A DNA stretch of 64,000 bases from Syntrophaceticus sp050949745. Lineage in GTDB: Bacteria > Bacillota > DSM-12270 > Thermacetogeniales > Thermacetogeniaceae. The translations under genes and the position numbers were made by a program. Location: contig JBMNGF010000020.1 in assembly GCA_050949745.1 (NCBI GenBank), positions 41,552 to 105,551 of the forward strand, written 5' to 3'. Position 1 is the first letter of the stretch. Every line of letters starts with the position of its first letter. The notes below the pieces were generated by a model that saw only the letters and a list, made by a program, of their open reading frames with translations, was not told the origin of the DNA and did not search any database. Positions 56,075 to 64,000 of the stretch are shown one piece after another.

Positions 56075-56230
56075 CTAGATCAAATTCCTATATTCTCTTC
56101 TTCCATCAACGATTGTATATTTAATAACTGTCATATGCTCTTCATTTATCTTATAAAAGACAAGATGTTTCTCAACGATTATTATCCTGTACCCTTGTTT
56201 TTTATAATAGAATATCTTGGATAAATAAGC
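56075..56230 (-). pseudogene. RelE/ParE-type toxin remnant
   Basis: Read on the minus strand, about 40 codons before the stop at 56075 spell YRIIIVEKHLVFYKI, then VIKYTIVDGRREYRNLI, the C-terminal strand pattern of RelE/ParE toxins. Upstream the frame breaks and no start is found, nor an antitoxin gene. This is a dead fragment; family call is by eye and moderate. Confidence 0.5.
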
Positions 56231-56283
56231 ACAAAGTTTCCAAATCTCGGTTGATTAGATTGGGAAGATCGGCCCCATATGTT

Positions 56284-56565
56284 TTATTTGGACCACAAGG
56301 ATTTCAATGAAATTGACAACCCTGCAAAATCCGGATGTTCCACAATATCTTCATCCATACCAGATGCAAGCAGGGCGTAGACACCCTCACGCCAGGCAAA
56401 ACATTCCAGGGTTTTTTCCTGGGGATCAACCAGCCAATAATGTTGTATCTGAGCCCTCTGGTAAATTTGCATTTTTTGCAGCCGGTCTTTGCGCCTATTG
56501 GAAGGAGATATAACCTCAACAACCAGTGCAGGCTGTCCATCAATCCTAGCTTTTTTCACAATCAT
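56284..56565 (-). pseudogene. Uma2-family protein, N-terminally truncated
   Basis: A 93-residue frame with the C-terminal half of the Uma2 (DUF820) nuclease-fold family: PALVVEVISPSNRRKD, then MQIYQRAQIQHYWLVDP. Normal members have ~190 residues, so the first half is missing; the sequence upstream does not encode it. An ATG with CAGGGG nearby could still allow translation of the fragment. Probably a decayed gene. Confidence 0.7.
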
Positions 56566-56730
56566 TGTCTGTTCCCCTGATACTAATATTAACTAAGATC
56601 AACACCGCTGCATTACCAGTTCAATATTTTTATCAAGTTCAGTCTAGATCAATAGCTTTATTACTTTTCGGGCGGGAAGCAGAGTAGCCCGGTTTCGAAT
56701 TTAGATTGAATCTGACTCTGGTTATTAATT

Positions 56731-58185
56731 TTAAAATGTTTCATTCTCGTCTTTTCCTTTCAATTTACTGGGTAGAAGAAAAGATAGTGCTATACAGGCT
56801 ACAGTAATGCAAATAAAAGCCAGGAATACTATATGAAGTGACGAACTTATTGAGAGCTGTATGTCATGCATAGATACAGTGGGCATGTTGGTTGTTGAAT
56901 ACAGATCATTAGGGTCTATTCCCTCGATTCCCAAATTATTAAAGTATTCAACTATACTTCGGTTAACGATGCTTCCAAAAATGGCTACACCTATAGTATG
57001 ACCTATAGTGCGTACAAGGGAATTGAGAGCTGTGGCAGCGCCTCTTTTATTGTAGTTAACAGATGCTTGTATTACTATAGTCAATGTTGGAAAACTTCCT
57101 CCGAAGCCGAATCCCATAATAAAAGTGCAGATGATTACCATGATTAAAGAAGATTCAATGCCCAACTGGAGTAAAAGCAAACAACTCAAAAATATAACAA
57201 ATATAGATGAGGCAATTACTATTCTTTCACCATATTTTGGGAGCATTTTTGCTATAATGACAGAGGCAATGAGCCAGGAAACAGACATAGGGGCCATAGA
57301 CAGCCCTGAAATTGTGGCTTTATAACCTAATACATTTTGTATATAGAGCGGTATATAGACATCCGCTCCTATTAGGACAGCAGCGGTTAAAAAGCTGATT
57401 GTATTAACGACTGTGCTGCTTTTTGTGAGAATATCAAAAGGAACGATGGGTTCTGATGCTTTTTTTTCAATAAAATAAAATATTATTAAAGTTACAAGGG
57501 TAAGAGCTATTGAGATAGCTGTCTTTTTCCCTCCTGCCGGGACGCCAACTAAAAGAATTATGATGGCAGCAGAAAGCATTATTATTCCTGCATAATCTAT
57601 TTTTTGTTTCTTCCTTTCTATATTCTCATGAAAGTATTTTTGTAATAAGAATATAGATAGAATGCCAAAAGGCACATTAATAAAGAAAATCCAATGCCAG
57701 GAAAAGTAGTCTATAAAAAAACCGCCTAAAAATGGTCCGATGATGCTAGCTATGCCCCAAGTAGCATTTAGCCAACCTTGAACCTTAGCCCTTTCCGCAA
57801 GGGTGAAGATATCACCTACTATGGTATAGGTTATGGTAAAAATAGAGCCTGCCCCCAGGCCCTGTAGTGCGCGGAAAGCCACAAGCTGATACATATTCTG
57901 CGATAGGCCGCAGAGGCAGCTGCCTACCAAGAAAATGACTATTCCGATACAAAGGGTTTTTTTCCTACCATAAAGGTCAGCTAATTTCCCATAGACCGGT
58001 GTTGAGATGGCCGATGTTAAAAAATAAGTTGAAAAAATCCAACTGATCAATCCAAATCCGCTGAGGTCTCTCACTATTGTTGGTACGGCTGTAGTCACAA
58101 CAGTACCTTCAATAGCTCCAAGAAACATAGCTACCACTAATGCAGCGGTTATGTTTCTTTTTGTTTTGTCCATATCTGATGTCAC
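56731..58185 (-). CDS. DHA2-type MFS multidrug transporter
   Basis: A 484-residue, 14-segment proton-driven exporter of the EmrB/QacA group. Motif A (GKLADLYGRKK) follows segment 2, motif C-like glycines lie in segment 5 (GPFLGGFFIDY), and the N-terminal GAIEGTVVTTAVPTIVRDL is typical. Likely exports drugs or other toxic organics. No TetR/MarR regulator is adjacent. Codon use is more AT-rich than most genes here, consistent with recent arrival. Confidence 0.93.
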   Translation of the reverse strand: MTSDMDKTKRNITAALVVAMFLGAIEGTVVTTAVPTIVRDLSGFGLISWIFSTYFLTSAISTPVYGKLADLYGRKKTLCIGIVIFLVGSCLCGLSQNMYQLVAFRALQGLGAGSIFTITYTIVGDIFTLAERAKVQGWLNATWGIASIIGPFLGGFFIDYFSWHWIFFINVPFGILSIFLLQKYFHENIERKKQKIDYAGIIMLSAAIIILLVGVPAGGKKTAISIALTLVTLIIFYFIEKKASEPIVPFDILTKSSTVVNTISFLTAAVLIGADVYIPLYIQNVLGYKATISGLSMAPMSVSWLIASVIIAKMLPKYGERIVIASSIFVIFLSCLLLLQLGIESSLIMVIICTFIMGFGFGGSFPTLTIVIQASVNYNKRGAATALNSLVRTIGHTIGVAIFGSIVNRSIVEYFNNLGIEGIDPNDLYSTTNMPTVSMHDIQLSISSSLHIVFLAFICITVACIALSFLLPSKLKGKDENETF

Positions 58186-58410
58186 TTTCTTTTTTTCATA
58201 GTTCGATATAGCTTGTGAAAGCTCTGATTGTATTATAGCCTTTCTTGACGGTGCATGTAGTTTATTCTGGTTAAAAGATGTTGTTAGGTTGGTCAGTGGC
58301 TACTTTGAACCAATAGTTTGGAAGGATAAAATGATAAAGCTGTAGAAAAAACATAATGAATTATAATAAGGTTGTGTCAGCACATAATGTTGGTTTAGGA
58401 GGTTAATAGG

Positions 58411-58974
58411 ATGCATAAAAAAATTGGTTTACTCCTGCTCATCTGTGGTCTATTGCTTATCCTTAAACCTTTAGCAGAGCACGGATATACCTACTACCAG
58501 CAGTTACAGCTCAAGAATGAACTGAAACAAACTGAGGATATTAAAGATAGCATGGCAGATAATCATCAAATAAAGCCGCCATTTTTACTGGAAATACCAT
58601 CTATCTCTGTTGAGGCAGTCGTTGTTGAGGGGGTAGAAGATAAGGATTTGCGCCGGGGGCCGGGGTGGGACCCCAGGGGGGTTTATCCTGGTATGGAGGG
58701 TAAGCTCATTATTGCAGCTCATAACAATGTTTATGGATCTTATTTTAAGGATCTGCATAAATTAAAAGCTGGTGATATGGTATATATTGCTTCTACAAAA
58801 GAATCTAATCATAAACTCGCTTATCGTGTAAAAAAACAGAACACAATAGATGTAAGTGATAGTGCAGCGATCTTTAGCCCTACAAAAGACCACATACTTA
58901 CCCTTATCACATGTACTTCACCCTCTGATTCAAAAAAAAGGGTTGTTGTGACTGCTCAACAGATTAATTCCTGA
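58411..58974 (+). CDS. Sortase (class D type)
   Basis: A 187-residue membrane-anchored transpeptidase. One N-terminal membrane segment (6-22) is followed by the sortase barrel with catalytic His104 (AAHNN), Cys168 (LITCTS) and Arg177. It would attach LPXTG-like proteins to the wall; no substrate protein with such a motif is in the window. Single gene behind TTAGGAGG. Confidence 0.9.
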   Translation: MHKKIGLLLLICGLLLILKPLAEHGYTYYQQLQLKNELKQTEDIKDSMADNHQIKPPFLLEIPSISVEAVVVEGVEDKDLRRGPGWDPRGVYPGMEGKLIIAAHNNVYGSYFKDLHKLKAGDMVYIASTKESNHKLAYRVKKQNTIDVSDSAAIFSPTKDHILTLITCTSPSDSKKRVVVTAQQINS

Positions 58975-59008
58975 TAAAGTTATCCATTAGAATCCTTGAA
59001 AATTTACT

Positions 59009-59308
59009 TTAATGTACAGTTTGGAGCTCACGGGGTTCACCTTCACCAGCTGGAGGGTTTTTACCATCATGGCGATAGATGGCGATAGCTGTATCAGGGC
59101 AAACTGTCTGGCAGCTGCCACAGACTATGCAGCCTTCCATGCGCGGTTCAACTGTTGCTGTGCCATTAAAGTTCAGCTGTCTGGACCATTCAATTACATT
59201 AGTTGGGCATTTTTTGATGCATAAACCACATCCTTTACATAAGTCAGCAAAAACAGCGAAAACACCCCGGTCATTTTCATAAACATAGGGTTTCCAATTG
59301 ATCTCCAT
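59009..59308 (-). CDS. 2[4Fe-4S] ferredoxin
   Basis: A 99-residue ferredoxin with two clusters (CKGCGLCIKKCP and CIVCGSCQTVCP) in a delta-subunit-like context, as found with 2-oxoacid oxidoreductases. No oxidoreductase partner genes are adjacent. Stand-alone electron carrier on the minus strand, with AGGAGGTC before the ATG. Confidence 0.9.
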   Translation of the reverse strand: MEINWKPYVYENDRGVFAVFADLCKGCGLCIKKCPTNVIEWSRQLNFNGTATVEPRMEGCIVCGSCQTVCPDTAIAIYRHDGKNPPAGEGEPRELQTVH

Positions 59309-59448
59309 CTGTGACCTCCTAAAGAATTAGGGTGGAGCAGGGAGTAACCTGATCCACCTCTATAAGTGTTGCTTACTTTATAAGATTTGCACAGGAGTCA
59401 AAAATTACACATATATGTTTCTGGAAAAAGAAGTTTGTTCTAGCATGC

Positions 59449-59915
59449 TTATTCAATATTTAAGTTGAAGTGCGTATACTTGGATGTTTGAGAGAAAACC
59501 CATTCGGCAATGAGCTTTGATTTTTCATAGATCTCATCAACAAAGGCGGGGCTGTAAACACTTTTGACGAGTGTACAGTGTGGGTTTAGAAAAACAAGGG
59601 CTGAGTGTATTTCTGTAGGAATTTCGTCAAATGCTTTATTAGCAAGCACCAACAGATTGCTTTCACTAGAAGAGACAAAACCAGAGCAGTTTGCCTTGAA
59701 AAGCATTTCCACGAAACGACGGAAGTGGATGGTAGCCTTATCATAGCTTCCTGTACGATAATAAGCTGCTGCTTTTTTCCAATAATCCTTTGCCTTTTCT
59801 AGAGGATATAAATCATCATCACTATGTGGCTCATCCTTCTTTTTTTTGAATGGCCAGGAAATTTTAGGTTTCTTAAAAAGATCTATGAACCCTAAGTTTT
59901 TTTGCTTATCCCCAT
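59449..59915 (-). pseudogene. HEPN-domain protein with a poly-A frameshift near the start
   Basis: On the minus strand a ~150-codon frame encodes a lysine-rich start (KKPKISWPFKKKKDEP), then a HEPN-like helical core (KAKDYWKKAAAYYRTGSYDKATIHFRRFVEM in pieces) to a stop at 59449. The only good start, ATG at 59915 with GAAAGGGGG before it, is out of frame because a run of seven A residues (59897-59903) should have eight. With one more A the protein reads MGISKKNLGFIDLFKKP and continues. Without it, translation could only begin at the internal GTG at 59712, giving 87 residues. HEPN proteins bind nucleotides or RNA; function here unknown. Confidence 0.6.
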
Positions 59916-60073
59916 AGCCTATTCCCCCTTTCTAATCCTTATATTACATTACCTGGCTATTGGGGGGCAATCACCAGTTCATACACTATAGGTGGATCTA
60001 GTGTGTTTTTTTGCTATTAGCTGTGGTATACTTGAAAAATGGGCAATCTATTCAAGCAGGAGGGATAATCAAC

Positions 60074-61552
60074 GTGGATAAAGATGTCAGAGTACGCTTT
60101 GCACCTAGTCCTACAGGAAATTTACATATCGGTGGTGCTCGAACGGCATTATTTAACTGGCTTTTTGCACGTCATAATGGTGGAAGCTTAATTCTGAGGA
60201 TAGATGATACAGATCAGGAACGTTCCACAGAGGAATCGACTAGAGGCATTTTATCTGCAATGAGGTGGCTGGGGCTCGATTGGGATGAAGGCCCTGATGT
60301 AGGTGGTTCTTGTGGACCTTACTACCAATCTCAACGCTCAGAGTTCTATACTGAAGCGGTCGGGGAATTGATAGAGCAGGGCAAGGCCTATAAGTGTTAC
60401 TGTACTCCTGAGGAATTGGCCGCAAGGCGCAAACAGGCTAGGGCAGAAGGTAAAGCACCTCGTTATGATGGCAGGTGCAAAAAACTGACTGCACAGGAGA
60501 GGGCGCATAAAGAGAGTGAAAGGTATCGCTCGGTGATCAGATTGAGTGTGCCTGATACTGGGGAAACGGTAGTGCGAGATTTCTTTAGGGGTGATGTGGC
60601 TTTTGACAATGATGTTTTGGACGATTTCATCATTATGAAATCAAATGGAACACCTACCTATAACTTTGCATGTGTTGTAGATGATGCCAAAATGCATATC
60701 ACACATATCTTAAGAGCTGAGGAGCATCTCTCCAATACACCAAGGCAGATTCTAATTTACGAGGCTTTAGGCTATCCGCTGCCAGTTTTTGCTCATGTTT
60801 CTATGATTTTGGCACCTGATCGCAGCAAGCTCAGCAAACGCCATGGGGCCACATCTGTAGAGGAGTTTCAGGATTTAGGCTATTTACCGGAAGCTTTAAT
60901 CAATTATTTGGCACTACTTGGATGGTCACCTGAGGGTGAAGAGGAAGTTCTTTCAATTTCAGAGTTGGTGCGTCAGTTCAGCCTGGATAGAGTAGGGAAG
61001 ACAGCTGCTATATATGATGTTAAGAAACTTACCTGGATGAATGGACACTATTTAAATGAAAAGGACCTGGATGATGTCATTGATTTAGTTATCCCGTATT
61101 TCCGGGAAAAAAATCTTATTCCACAACAATTGAACGCAGAAGAAATAGCTTATTTAAGGCGGGTAGTCGGTGCTGTACGCACTCGAGTAAAAACGCTGGC
61201 TGAAGTCGCTGATGCTTCAGAATATTTTTATAAAGATGATTTTTCTTATGAGGAGAAGGGTGTGCGTAAGCATTTCCGCAAAGAAAATGCAGCAGAGTAT
61301 TTGAAAAAGGCCAGTGAAAAGCTTGCTGACCTTCAAGAGTTCGATCTAGAGACAACGGAAAAGGCTTATCGAGACTTGAGCGAGGAATTAGGAGTGAAAA
61401 CAGGGAATATTATTCATCCCACCAGAATGGCACTATCTGGCAGGACTATGGGACCTGGTTTATTTGACATCATGGTGATTTTAGGGAAGGAAAAAACTTT
61501 AGAAAGACTAGATAGGGCGATAGATTTTATCAGTTCCCTTGACGAAATGTGA
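60074..61552 (+). CDS. gltX: Glutamyl-tRNA synthetase
   Basis: A 492-residue class I synthetase. The HIGH-type signature sits in APSPTGNLHIGG near the N-terminus and the KMSKS-type loop is KLSKRHG. The GTG at 60074 follows CAGGAGGG and gives the normal start VRVRFAPSPTG; an in-frame earlier start at 60011 would add 21 residues not seen in the family. tRNA-Gln and tRNA-Glu genes follow directly. Whether it also charges tRNA-Gln cannot be told from this window. Confidence 0.97.
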   Translation: MDKDVRVRFAPSPTGNLHIGGARTALFNWLFARHNGGSLILRIDDTDQERSTEESTRGILSAMRWLGLDWDEGPDVGGSCGPYYQSQRSEFYTEAVGELIEQGKAYKCYCTPEELAARRKQARAEGKAPRYDGRCKKLTAQERAHKESERYRSVIRLSVPDTGETVVRDFFRGDVAFDNDVLDDFIIMKSNGTPTYNFACVVDDAKMHITHILRAEEHLSNTPRQILIYEALGYPLPVFAHVSMILAPDRSKLSKRHGATSVEEFQDLGYLPEALINYLALLGWSPEGEEEVLSISELVRQFSLDRVGKTAAIYDVKKLTWMNGHYLNEKDLDDVIDLVIPYFREKNLIPQQLNAEEIAYLRRVVGAVRTRVKTLAEVADASEYFYKDDFSYEEKGVRKHFRKENAAEYLKKASEKLADLQEFDLETTEKAYRDLSEELGVKTGNIIHPTRMALSGRTMGPGLFDIMVILGKEKTLERLDRAIDFISSLDEM

Positions 61553-61587
61553 TGATTTGCGTATACTTATAAAGTAATAAAGATAAA

Positions 61588-61661
61588 TGCGGGATGGTGT
61601 AGCGGTAGCACAGGTGACTCTGGATCATCTAGCCCAGGTTCGATCCCTGGTCCCGCAGCCA
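61588..61661 (+). tRNA. tRNA-Gln (CTG)
   Basis: 74 bases. The acceptor TGCGGGA pairs with TCCCGCA, with the U1-A72 pair usual for tRNA-Gln. Anticodon loop CTCTGGA gives CTG; T-arm CCAGGTTCGATCCCTGG; GCCA end encoded. It lies 35 bases after gltX. Confidence 0.93.
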
Positions 61662-63262
61662 TTTATGGCCCTATCGTCTAGCGGTCGAGGACACCACCCT
61701 CTCAAGGTGGAGACACGGGTTCGAGTCCCGTTAGGGCTACCCTCAGTATCAGAACCACCCCCCGGTGATCCGGGGGGTACAATTTTTAATTTTACCTCTA
61801 TTCCGTCTTCATAAACAGTAACACGCTCAGTAAAAAGACGAATTAGATCTTTCAATCTTTTTGGGTCCGACCTGTCTTGCATCTCCTTTTCCGCTTTTTC
61901 CAGAAGCGTTTCAACCTCTTTCATGGAAACCGGCTTTTTCTCTTTTGCTTCAAGATTGAGTAGTTTTAGCCGAAGATCCTCTTTGTGTTCCTCATACATG
62001 TCCAATCGATCCAACAGGGCAGCGCTTGATCTGCCTCCTTCTACAGCCTCTACTATATTGGTGATTTTTCGATCTAGTCCCGCAATCTCCCTTCGGATGT
62101 TCGTCTCCTGCTCCTTGATTTTTTTTGGTCTCTCAGCTAGGTATTTTTTGAACTGCTTCTTTAGCCGGGCTTTCCCCTCTTTAGAGAACAACTCCTTCTG
62201 GATATCCTCTATTGCTATCTGCTCTGCCATATCAGCGCTGATGCTTTTCATGTCGCATTCTTTTGATCTTTGCTTGACATTGCATTCATAATACGAGCGC
62301 CTTTTCTTATCTCTTCCTCTTCCGCTATTGCCTACCACTGCAGCACCGCATTTGCCGCAGTAGATAATGCCTGTTAAAAGAAACACTCTTTTTGATTTAT
62401 TCTGCGCCCTTTCCCCAGGCGACTGCTTCCGTTTGTCCATCTTGGCCTGCACCCTTTCCCATAGCTCTCGTGACACGATTGCGGGAAAAGCATCCAGTAC
62501 ACGTATCACGTCCGGCCTGGTCCGTTTATGCTCTTTTTTTGTGCCTTTGCGGTACACGAATGTTCCGGTATATTTCTCATTTCTGAGGATATCGTGTATA
62601 GAGTTCTTCGACAGTGGCCTGCCACGCAGCCGGATCATATCTTCATTGACTGCAGCCTGGATGTCCCCATAGGTGCCACCAGCATCGTATATCTCGAATA
62701 TCTTTTTCACTACAGGGGCTTGGTCTGGATGGATGTCATATGTCTTGTATTCCACACCGCTTTGGTCGGTATTTGTAACAAGTTTTAGGCCGAAGGGCGG
62801 GATCCCTCCTGTATGCCAGCCGCGGAGGGCGTTCTCTGTGAGACCCTTCATGGTTTCCCTAGCCAGGTTGGCTGCATAATACTGAGCAAGGTTCTCCAAA
62901 ATGCCTTCCAGCATGAGACCTTCCGGAGTATCATCTATCTTTTGAGAGGCATACTCAATCCTGACCCCGCACTTTTTCCGCAACTCACGCTTGTAAAGGA
63001 CTGAATCATATTTGTCCCGGGAGAACCGATCGACCGCATCAATAACGACAACATCAAATACCCCGTCTTTTGCATCTGCCAGCATCCGCTGAAATTGAAC
63101 GCGGTCATCTGTTCTGCCCGATACAGCTTCGTCAGCGTAGATTTGAATCAGTGCATACCCTTTTTCTTTGATGTAGTTTTTGCACAGCCTTACCTGGGCG
63201 TCTATAGACTCATCCCGCTGGTTGTCTGAAGAATATCTTGCGTAGATTACTGCGCGGAGCAT
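61625..63262 (-). CDS. Large serine recombinase (integrase)
   Basis: A 545-residue site-specific recombinase. The N-terminal resolvase domain has the catalytic Ser in YARYSSDN (residue 11) and DRFSRD; the recombinase domain (GGIPPFGLK) and a zinc ribbon (CGKCGAAV, then CNVKQRSKEC) follow, then a coiled coil. I start at the ATG at 63262, next to the first beta strand; a frame open to 63364 adds an unlikely 34-residue leader overlapping the next gene. The last ~38 codons run antisense through tRNA-Glu and tRNA-Gln, so the C-terminus is set by the host sequence at the junction. Marks the left end of an integrated element. Confidence 0.92.
   Translation of the reverse strand: MLRAVIYARYSSDNQRDESIDAQVRLCKNYIKEKGYALIQIYADEAVSGRTDDRVQFQRMLADAKDGVFDVVVIDAVDRFSRDKYDSVLYKRELRKKCGVRIEYASQKIDDTPEGLMLEGILENLAQYYAANLARETMKGLTENALRGWHTGGIPPFGLKLVTNTDQSGVEYKTYDIHPDQAPVVKKIFEIYDAGGTYGDIQAAVNEDMIRLRGRPLSKNSIHDILRNEKYTGTFVYRKGTKKEHKRTRPDVIRVLDAFPAIVSRELWERVQAKMDKRKQSPGERAQNKSKRVFLLTGIIYCGKCGAAVVGNSGRGRDKKRRSYYECNVKQRSKECDMKSISADMAEQIAIEDIQKELFSKEGKARLKKQFKKYLAERPKKIKEQETNIRREIAGLDRKITNIVEAVEGGRSSAALLDRLDMYEEHKEDLRLKLLNLEAKEKKPVSMKEVETLLEKAEKEMQDRSDPKRLKDLIRLFTERVTVYEDGIEVKLKIVPPGSPGGGSDTEGSPNGTRTRVSTLRGWCPRPLDDRAINGCGTRDRTWAR
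61667..61739 (+). tRNA. tRNA-Glu (CTC)
   Basis: 73 bases. Acceptor GGCCCTA pairs with TAGGGCT (G1-U72), anticodon loop CTCTCAA gives CTC, T-arm CGGGTTCGAGTCCCG. The 3' end is followed by CCC, so CCA is not encoded; this end is the likely integration site of the element to the right. Confidence 0.93.
61757..61778 (+). terminator. Perfect GC hairpin after tRNA-Glu
   Basis: ACCCCCCGG, TGAT, CCGGGGGGT: a 9-base perfect stem, followed by ACAATTTTT. It could end the tRNA transcript. It also lies inside the minus-strand recombinase frame, coding for a Pro/Gly-rich stretch. Confidence 0.6.
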
Positions 63263-63302
63263 AAGAGAACACCATCCTCGCTTTCTGATGTAGGCAGGAT
63301 CT

Positions 63303-63809
63303 CTATAAGGAGTTATGCTGGGCCCTGGCAATAGCGTTTCTCCACCGGAAACCCTTCTTGGCACGCATAAGGCCGATCTTTCTTCGCATAAACCATTCTG
63401 CCACGCAAAAATAGTCGCACCATTCCCAGATTTCGTGCGGTCCGGACTCGAAGTATTCCCAGAACACGCTATCTGGTATTAGCAAGTTTGTAGCAAATAC
63501 TATCGCCTGATTCTCTTCCTTGGCTACTTGTACAGCAAGGTTGTCGCATTGCCACTGGTTCATATTGTGATAGTCAGAGCGATGATACATGATGTGGTTT
63601 GATAATGGTGGGTATAAGCAGTGTCCAATTTCTTCAGCTAATACACAAAGTCCGTGAGTTGTATATTTAATGGTTTTTTCTATTACTATTAGTTTTTTGT
63701 ATGGAGCTGCGTATCCGTCAAGTAATGGTTTTTTGGAATGTATGTCACGATAGACAACCTCAATGCCTAATGAGCCTGCAATGTAAACTAGATCATCGTA
63801 GCATATCAA
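63303..63809 (-). CDS. ImmA/IrrE-type metallopeptidase
   Basis: A 168-residue protein of the ImmA/IrrE group, which in mobile elements cleaves the element's repressor after DNA damage. The zinc motif reads AEEIGHCL: the second His is present but the first His of HEXXH is Glu, as seen in some phage relatives. N-terminal YDDLVYIAGSLGIEVVY and the later LAVQVAKEEN region fit the family. It overlaps the next upstream gene by 4 bases and precedes the integrase, a normal lysogeny-module order. Confidence 0.8.
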   Translation of the reverse strand: MICYDDLVYIAGSLGIEVVYRDIHSKKPLLDGYAAPYKKLIVIEKTIKYTTHGLCVLAEEIGHCLYPPLSNHIMYHRSDYHNMNQWQCDNLAVQVAKEENQAIVFATNLLIPDSVFWEYFESGPHEIWEWCDYFCVAEWFMRRKIGLMRAKKGFRWRNAIARAQHNSL

Positions 63810-64000
63810 TCGTCATCATCTTCTTTATCAAATATTCCAGTACCGGGTATTGATGGGCCGTGTGCGGCGATACCTCCTTTCTCCATGTGTGGTGGCGGGC
63901 CAAACTTGGCAACTGCTTTATCTATGAGCTTGCGTCTAGTTTCTGAATCAAGGTCAAACTCCCAGATGAGCTCTGAGATTTTATATAATGCTTCGGCCAA
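63806..64000 (-). CDS. Mobile-element protein, partial at window edge
   Basis: At least 64 residues on the minus strand, reaching the right edge; a TTG at the very edge could be its start or it may continue outside. It is acidic at the end (FDKEDDDD) with a predicted helical front (YKISELIWEFDLD). I do not recognise the family. It overlaps the ImmA-like gene by 4 bases, so the two are coupled; a repressor or a phage-type small protein is the natural guess from position. Confidence 0.6.
   Translation of the reverse strand: MAEALYKISELIWEFDLDSETRRKLIDKAVAKFGPPPHMEKGGIAAHGPSIPGTGIFDKEDDDD

Noticed and set aside
61625..61739. A protein domain at the recombinase C-terminus
   Set aside because: The residues are the antisense translation of tRNA-Glu and tRNA-Gln, a well-known artefact pattern, so no domain is claimed.

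Overview
The window reads as the chromosome of an anaerobic, spore-forming Firmicute of the class Clostridia. This rests on Gram-positive style S-box and cobalamin riboswitches, sporulation genes (YunB, YtaF, a BofC-like protein), lipoprotein-type solute-binding proteins, several ferredoxins, many TTG/GTG starts behind strong Shine-Dalgarno sites, and a complete 16S-23S-5S operon. The sequence alone does not give me a genus.

Region 1 (1-24.4 kb) is a transport and metallochelatase island, all on the + strand. It opens with the end of an Opp/Nik-type ABC importer (permease, permease, two ATPases, lipoprotein), then a Gate-type membrane protein, a DUF4198 protein, a flavodoxin and a second, frameshifted binding protein. 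After an IS91-type transposase relic comes a FecCD/BtuC-type permease, a 1284-residue CobN/BchH-family chelatase large subunit, its BtuD-type ATPase and BtuF-type lipoprotein, a ChlI-ChlD fusion, a second ChlI, and an ABC-2 exporter pair. A cobalamin riboswitch then precedes a ferredoxin and a NapH-like membrane protein. No cobalamin or chlorophyll biosynthesis gene is present, so the chelatase probably acts on an imported compound. Three similar terminator-like hairpins lie before three of the transport genes.

Region 2 (24.6-34.3 kb) holds housekeeping and metabolic genes: patatin-like lipase, ADP-ribosylglycohydrolase, QueF, TrmK, Nif3-like protein, a glutamate-synthase-like FMN protein, a frameshifted iron alcohol dehydrogenase, TyrS and YunB.

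Region 3 (34.3-40.5 kb) is an rRNA operon driven by about five tandem promoters. Its 23S gene carries a helix-45 intervening sequence that encodes a four-helix-bundle protein. The 16S-23S spacer has no tRNA, and the 5S gene is flanked by two copies of a small repeat.

Region 4 (40.7-55.4 kb) has an isochorismatase-DUF3842-CooT-TatA group. An S-box riboswitch then controls a COG1900 / NIL-ferredoxin / UPF0280 operon, the alternative (aspartate semialdehyde) homocysteine route. NadE, YebC, BofC-like, CapA, PolA, MutM, YtaF, CoaE, a lytic transglycosylase, nicotinate phosphoribosyltransferase, an FmdB zinc ribbon and tRNA-Leu follow.

Region 5 (55.4-64 kb) is more accessory: an iron-sulfur flavoprotein, RelE-like and Uma2 remnants, a drug exporter, a sortase, a ferredoxin, a HEPN gene with a homopolymer frameshift, and GltX with tRNA-Gln and tRNA-Glu. 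An integrated element begins at tRNA-Glu: a large serine recombinase whose reading frame runs through both tRNA genes, an ImmA-like protein and a partial gene at the right edge.
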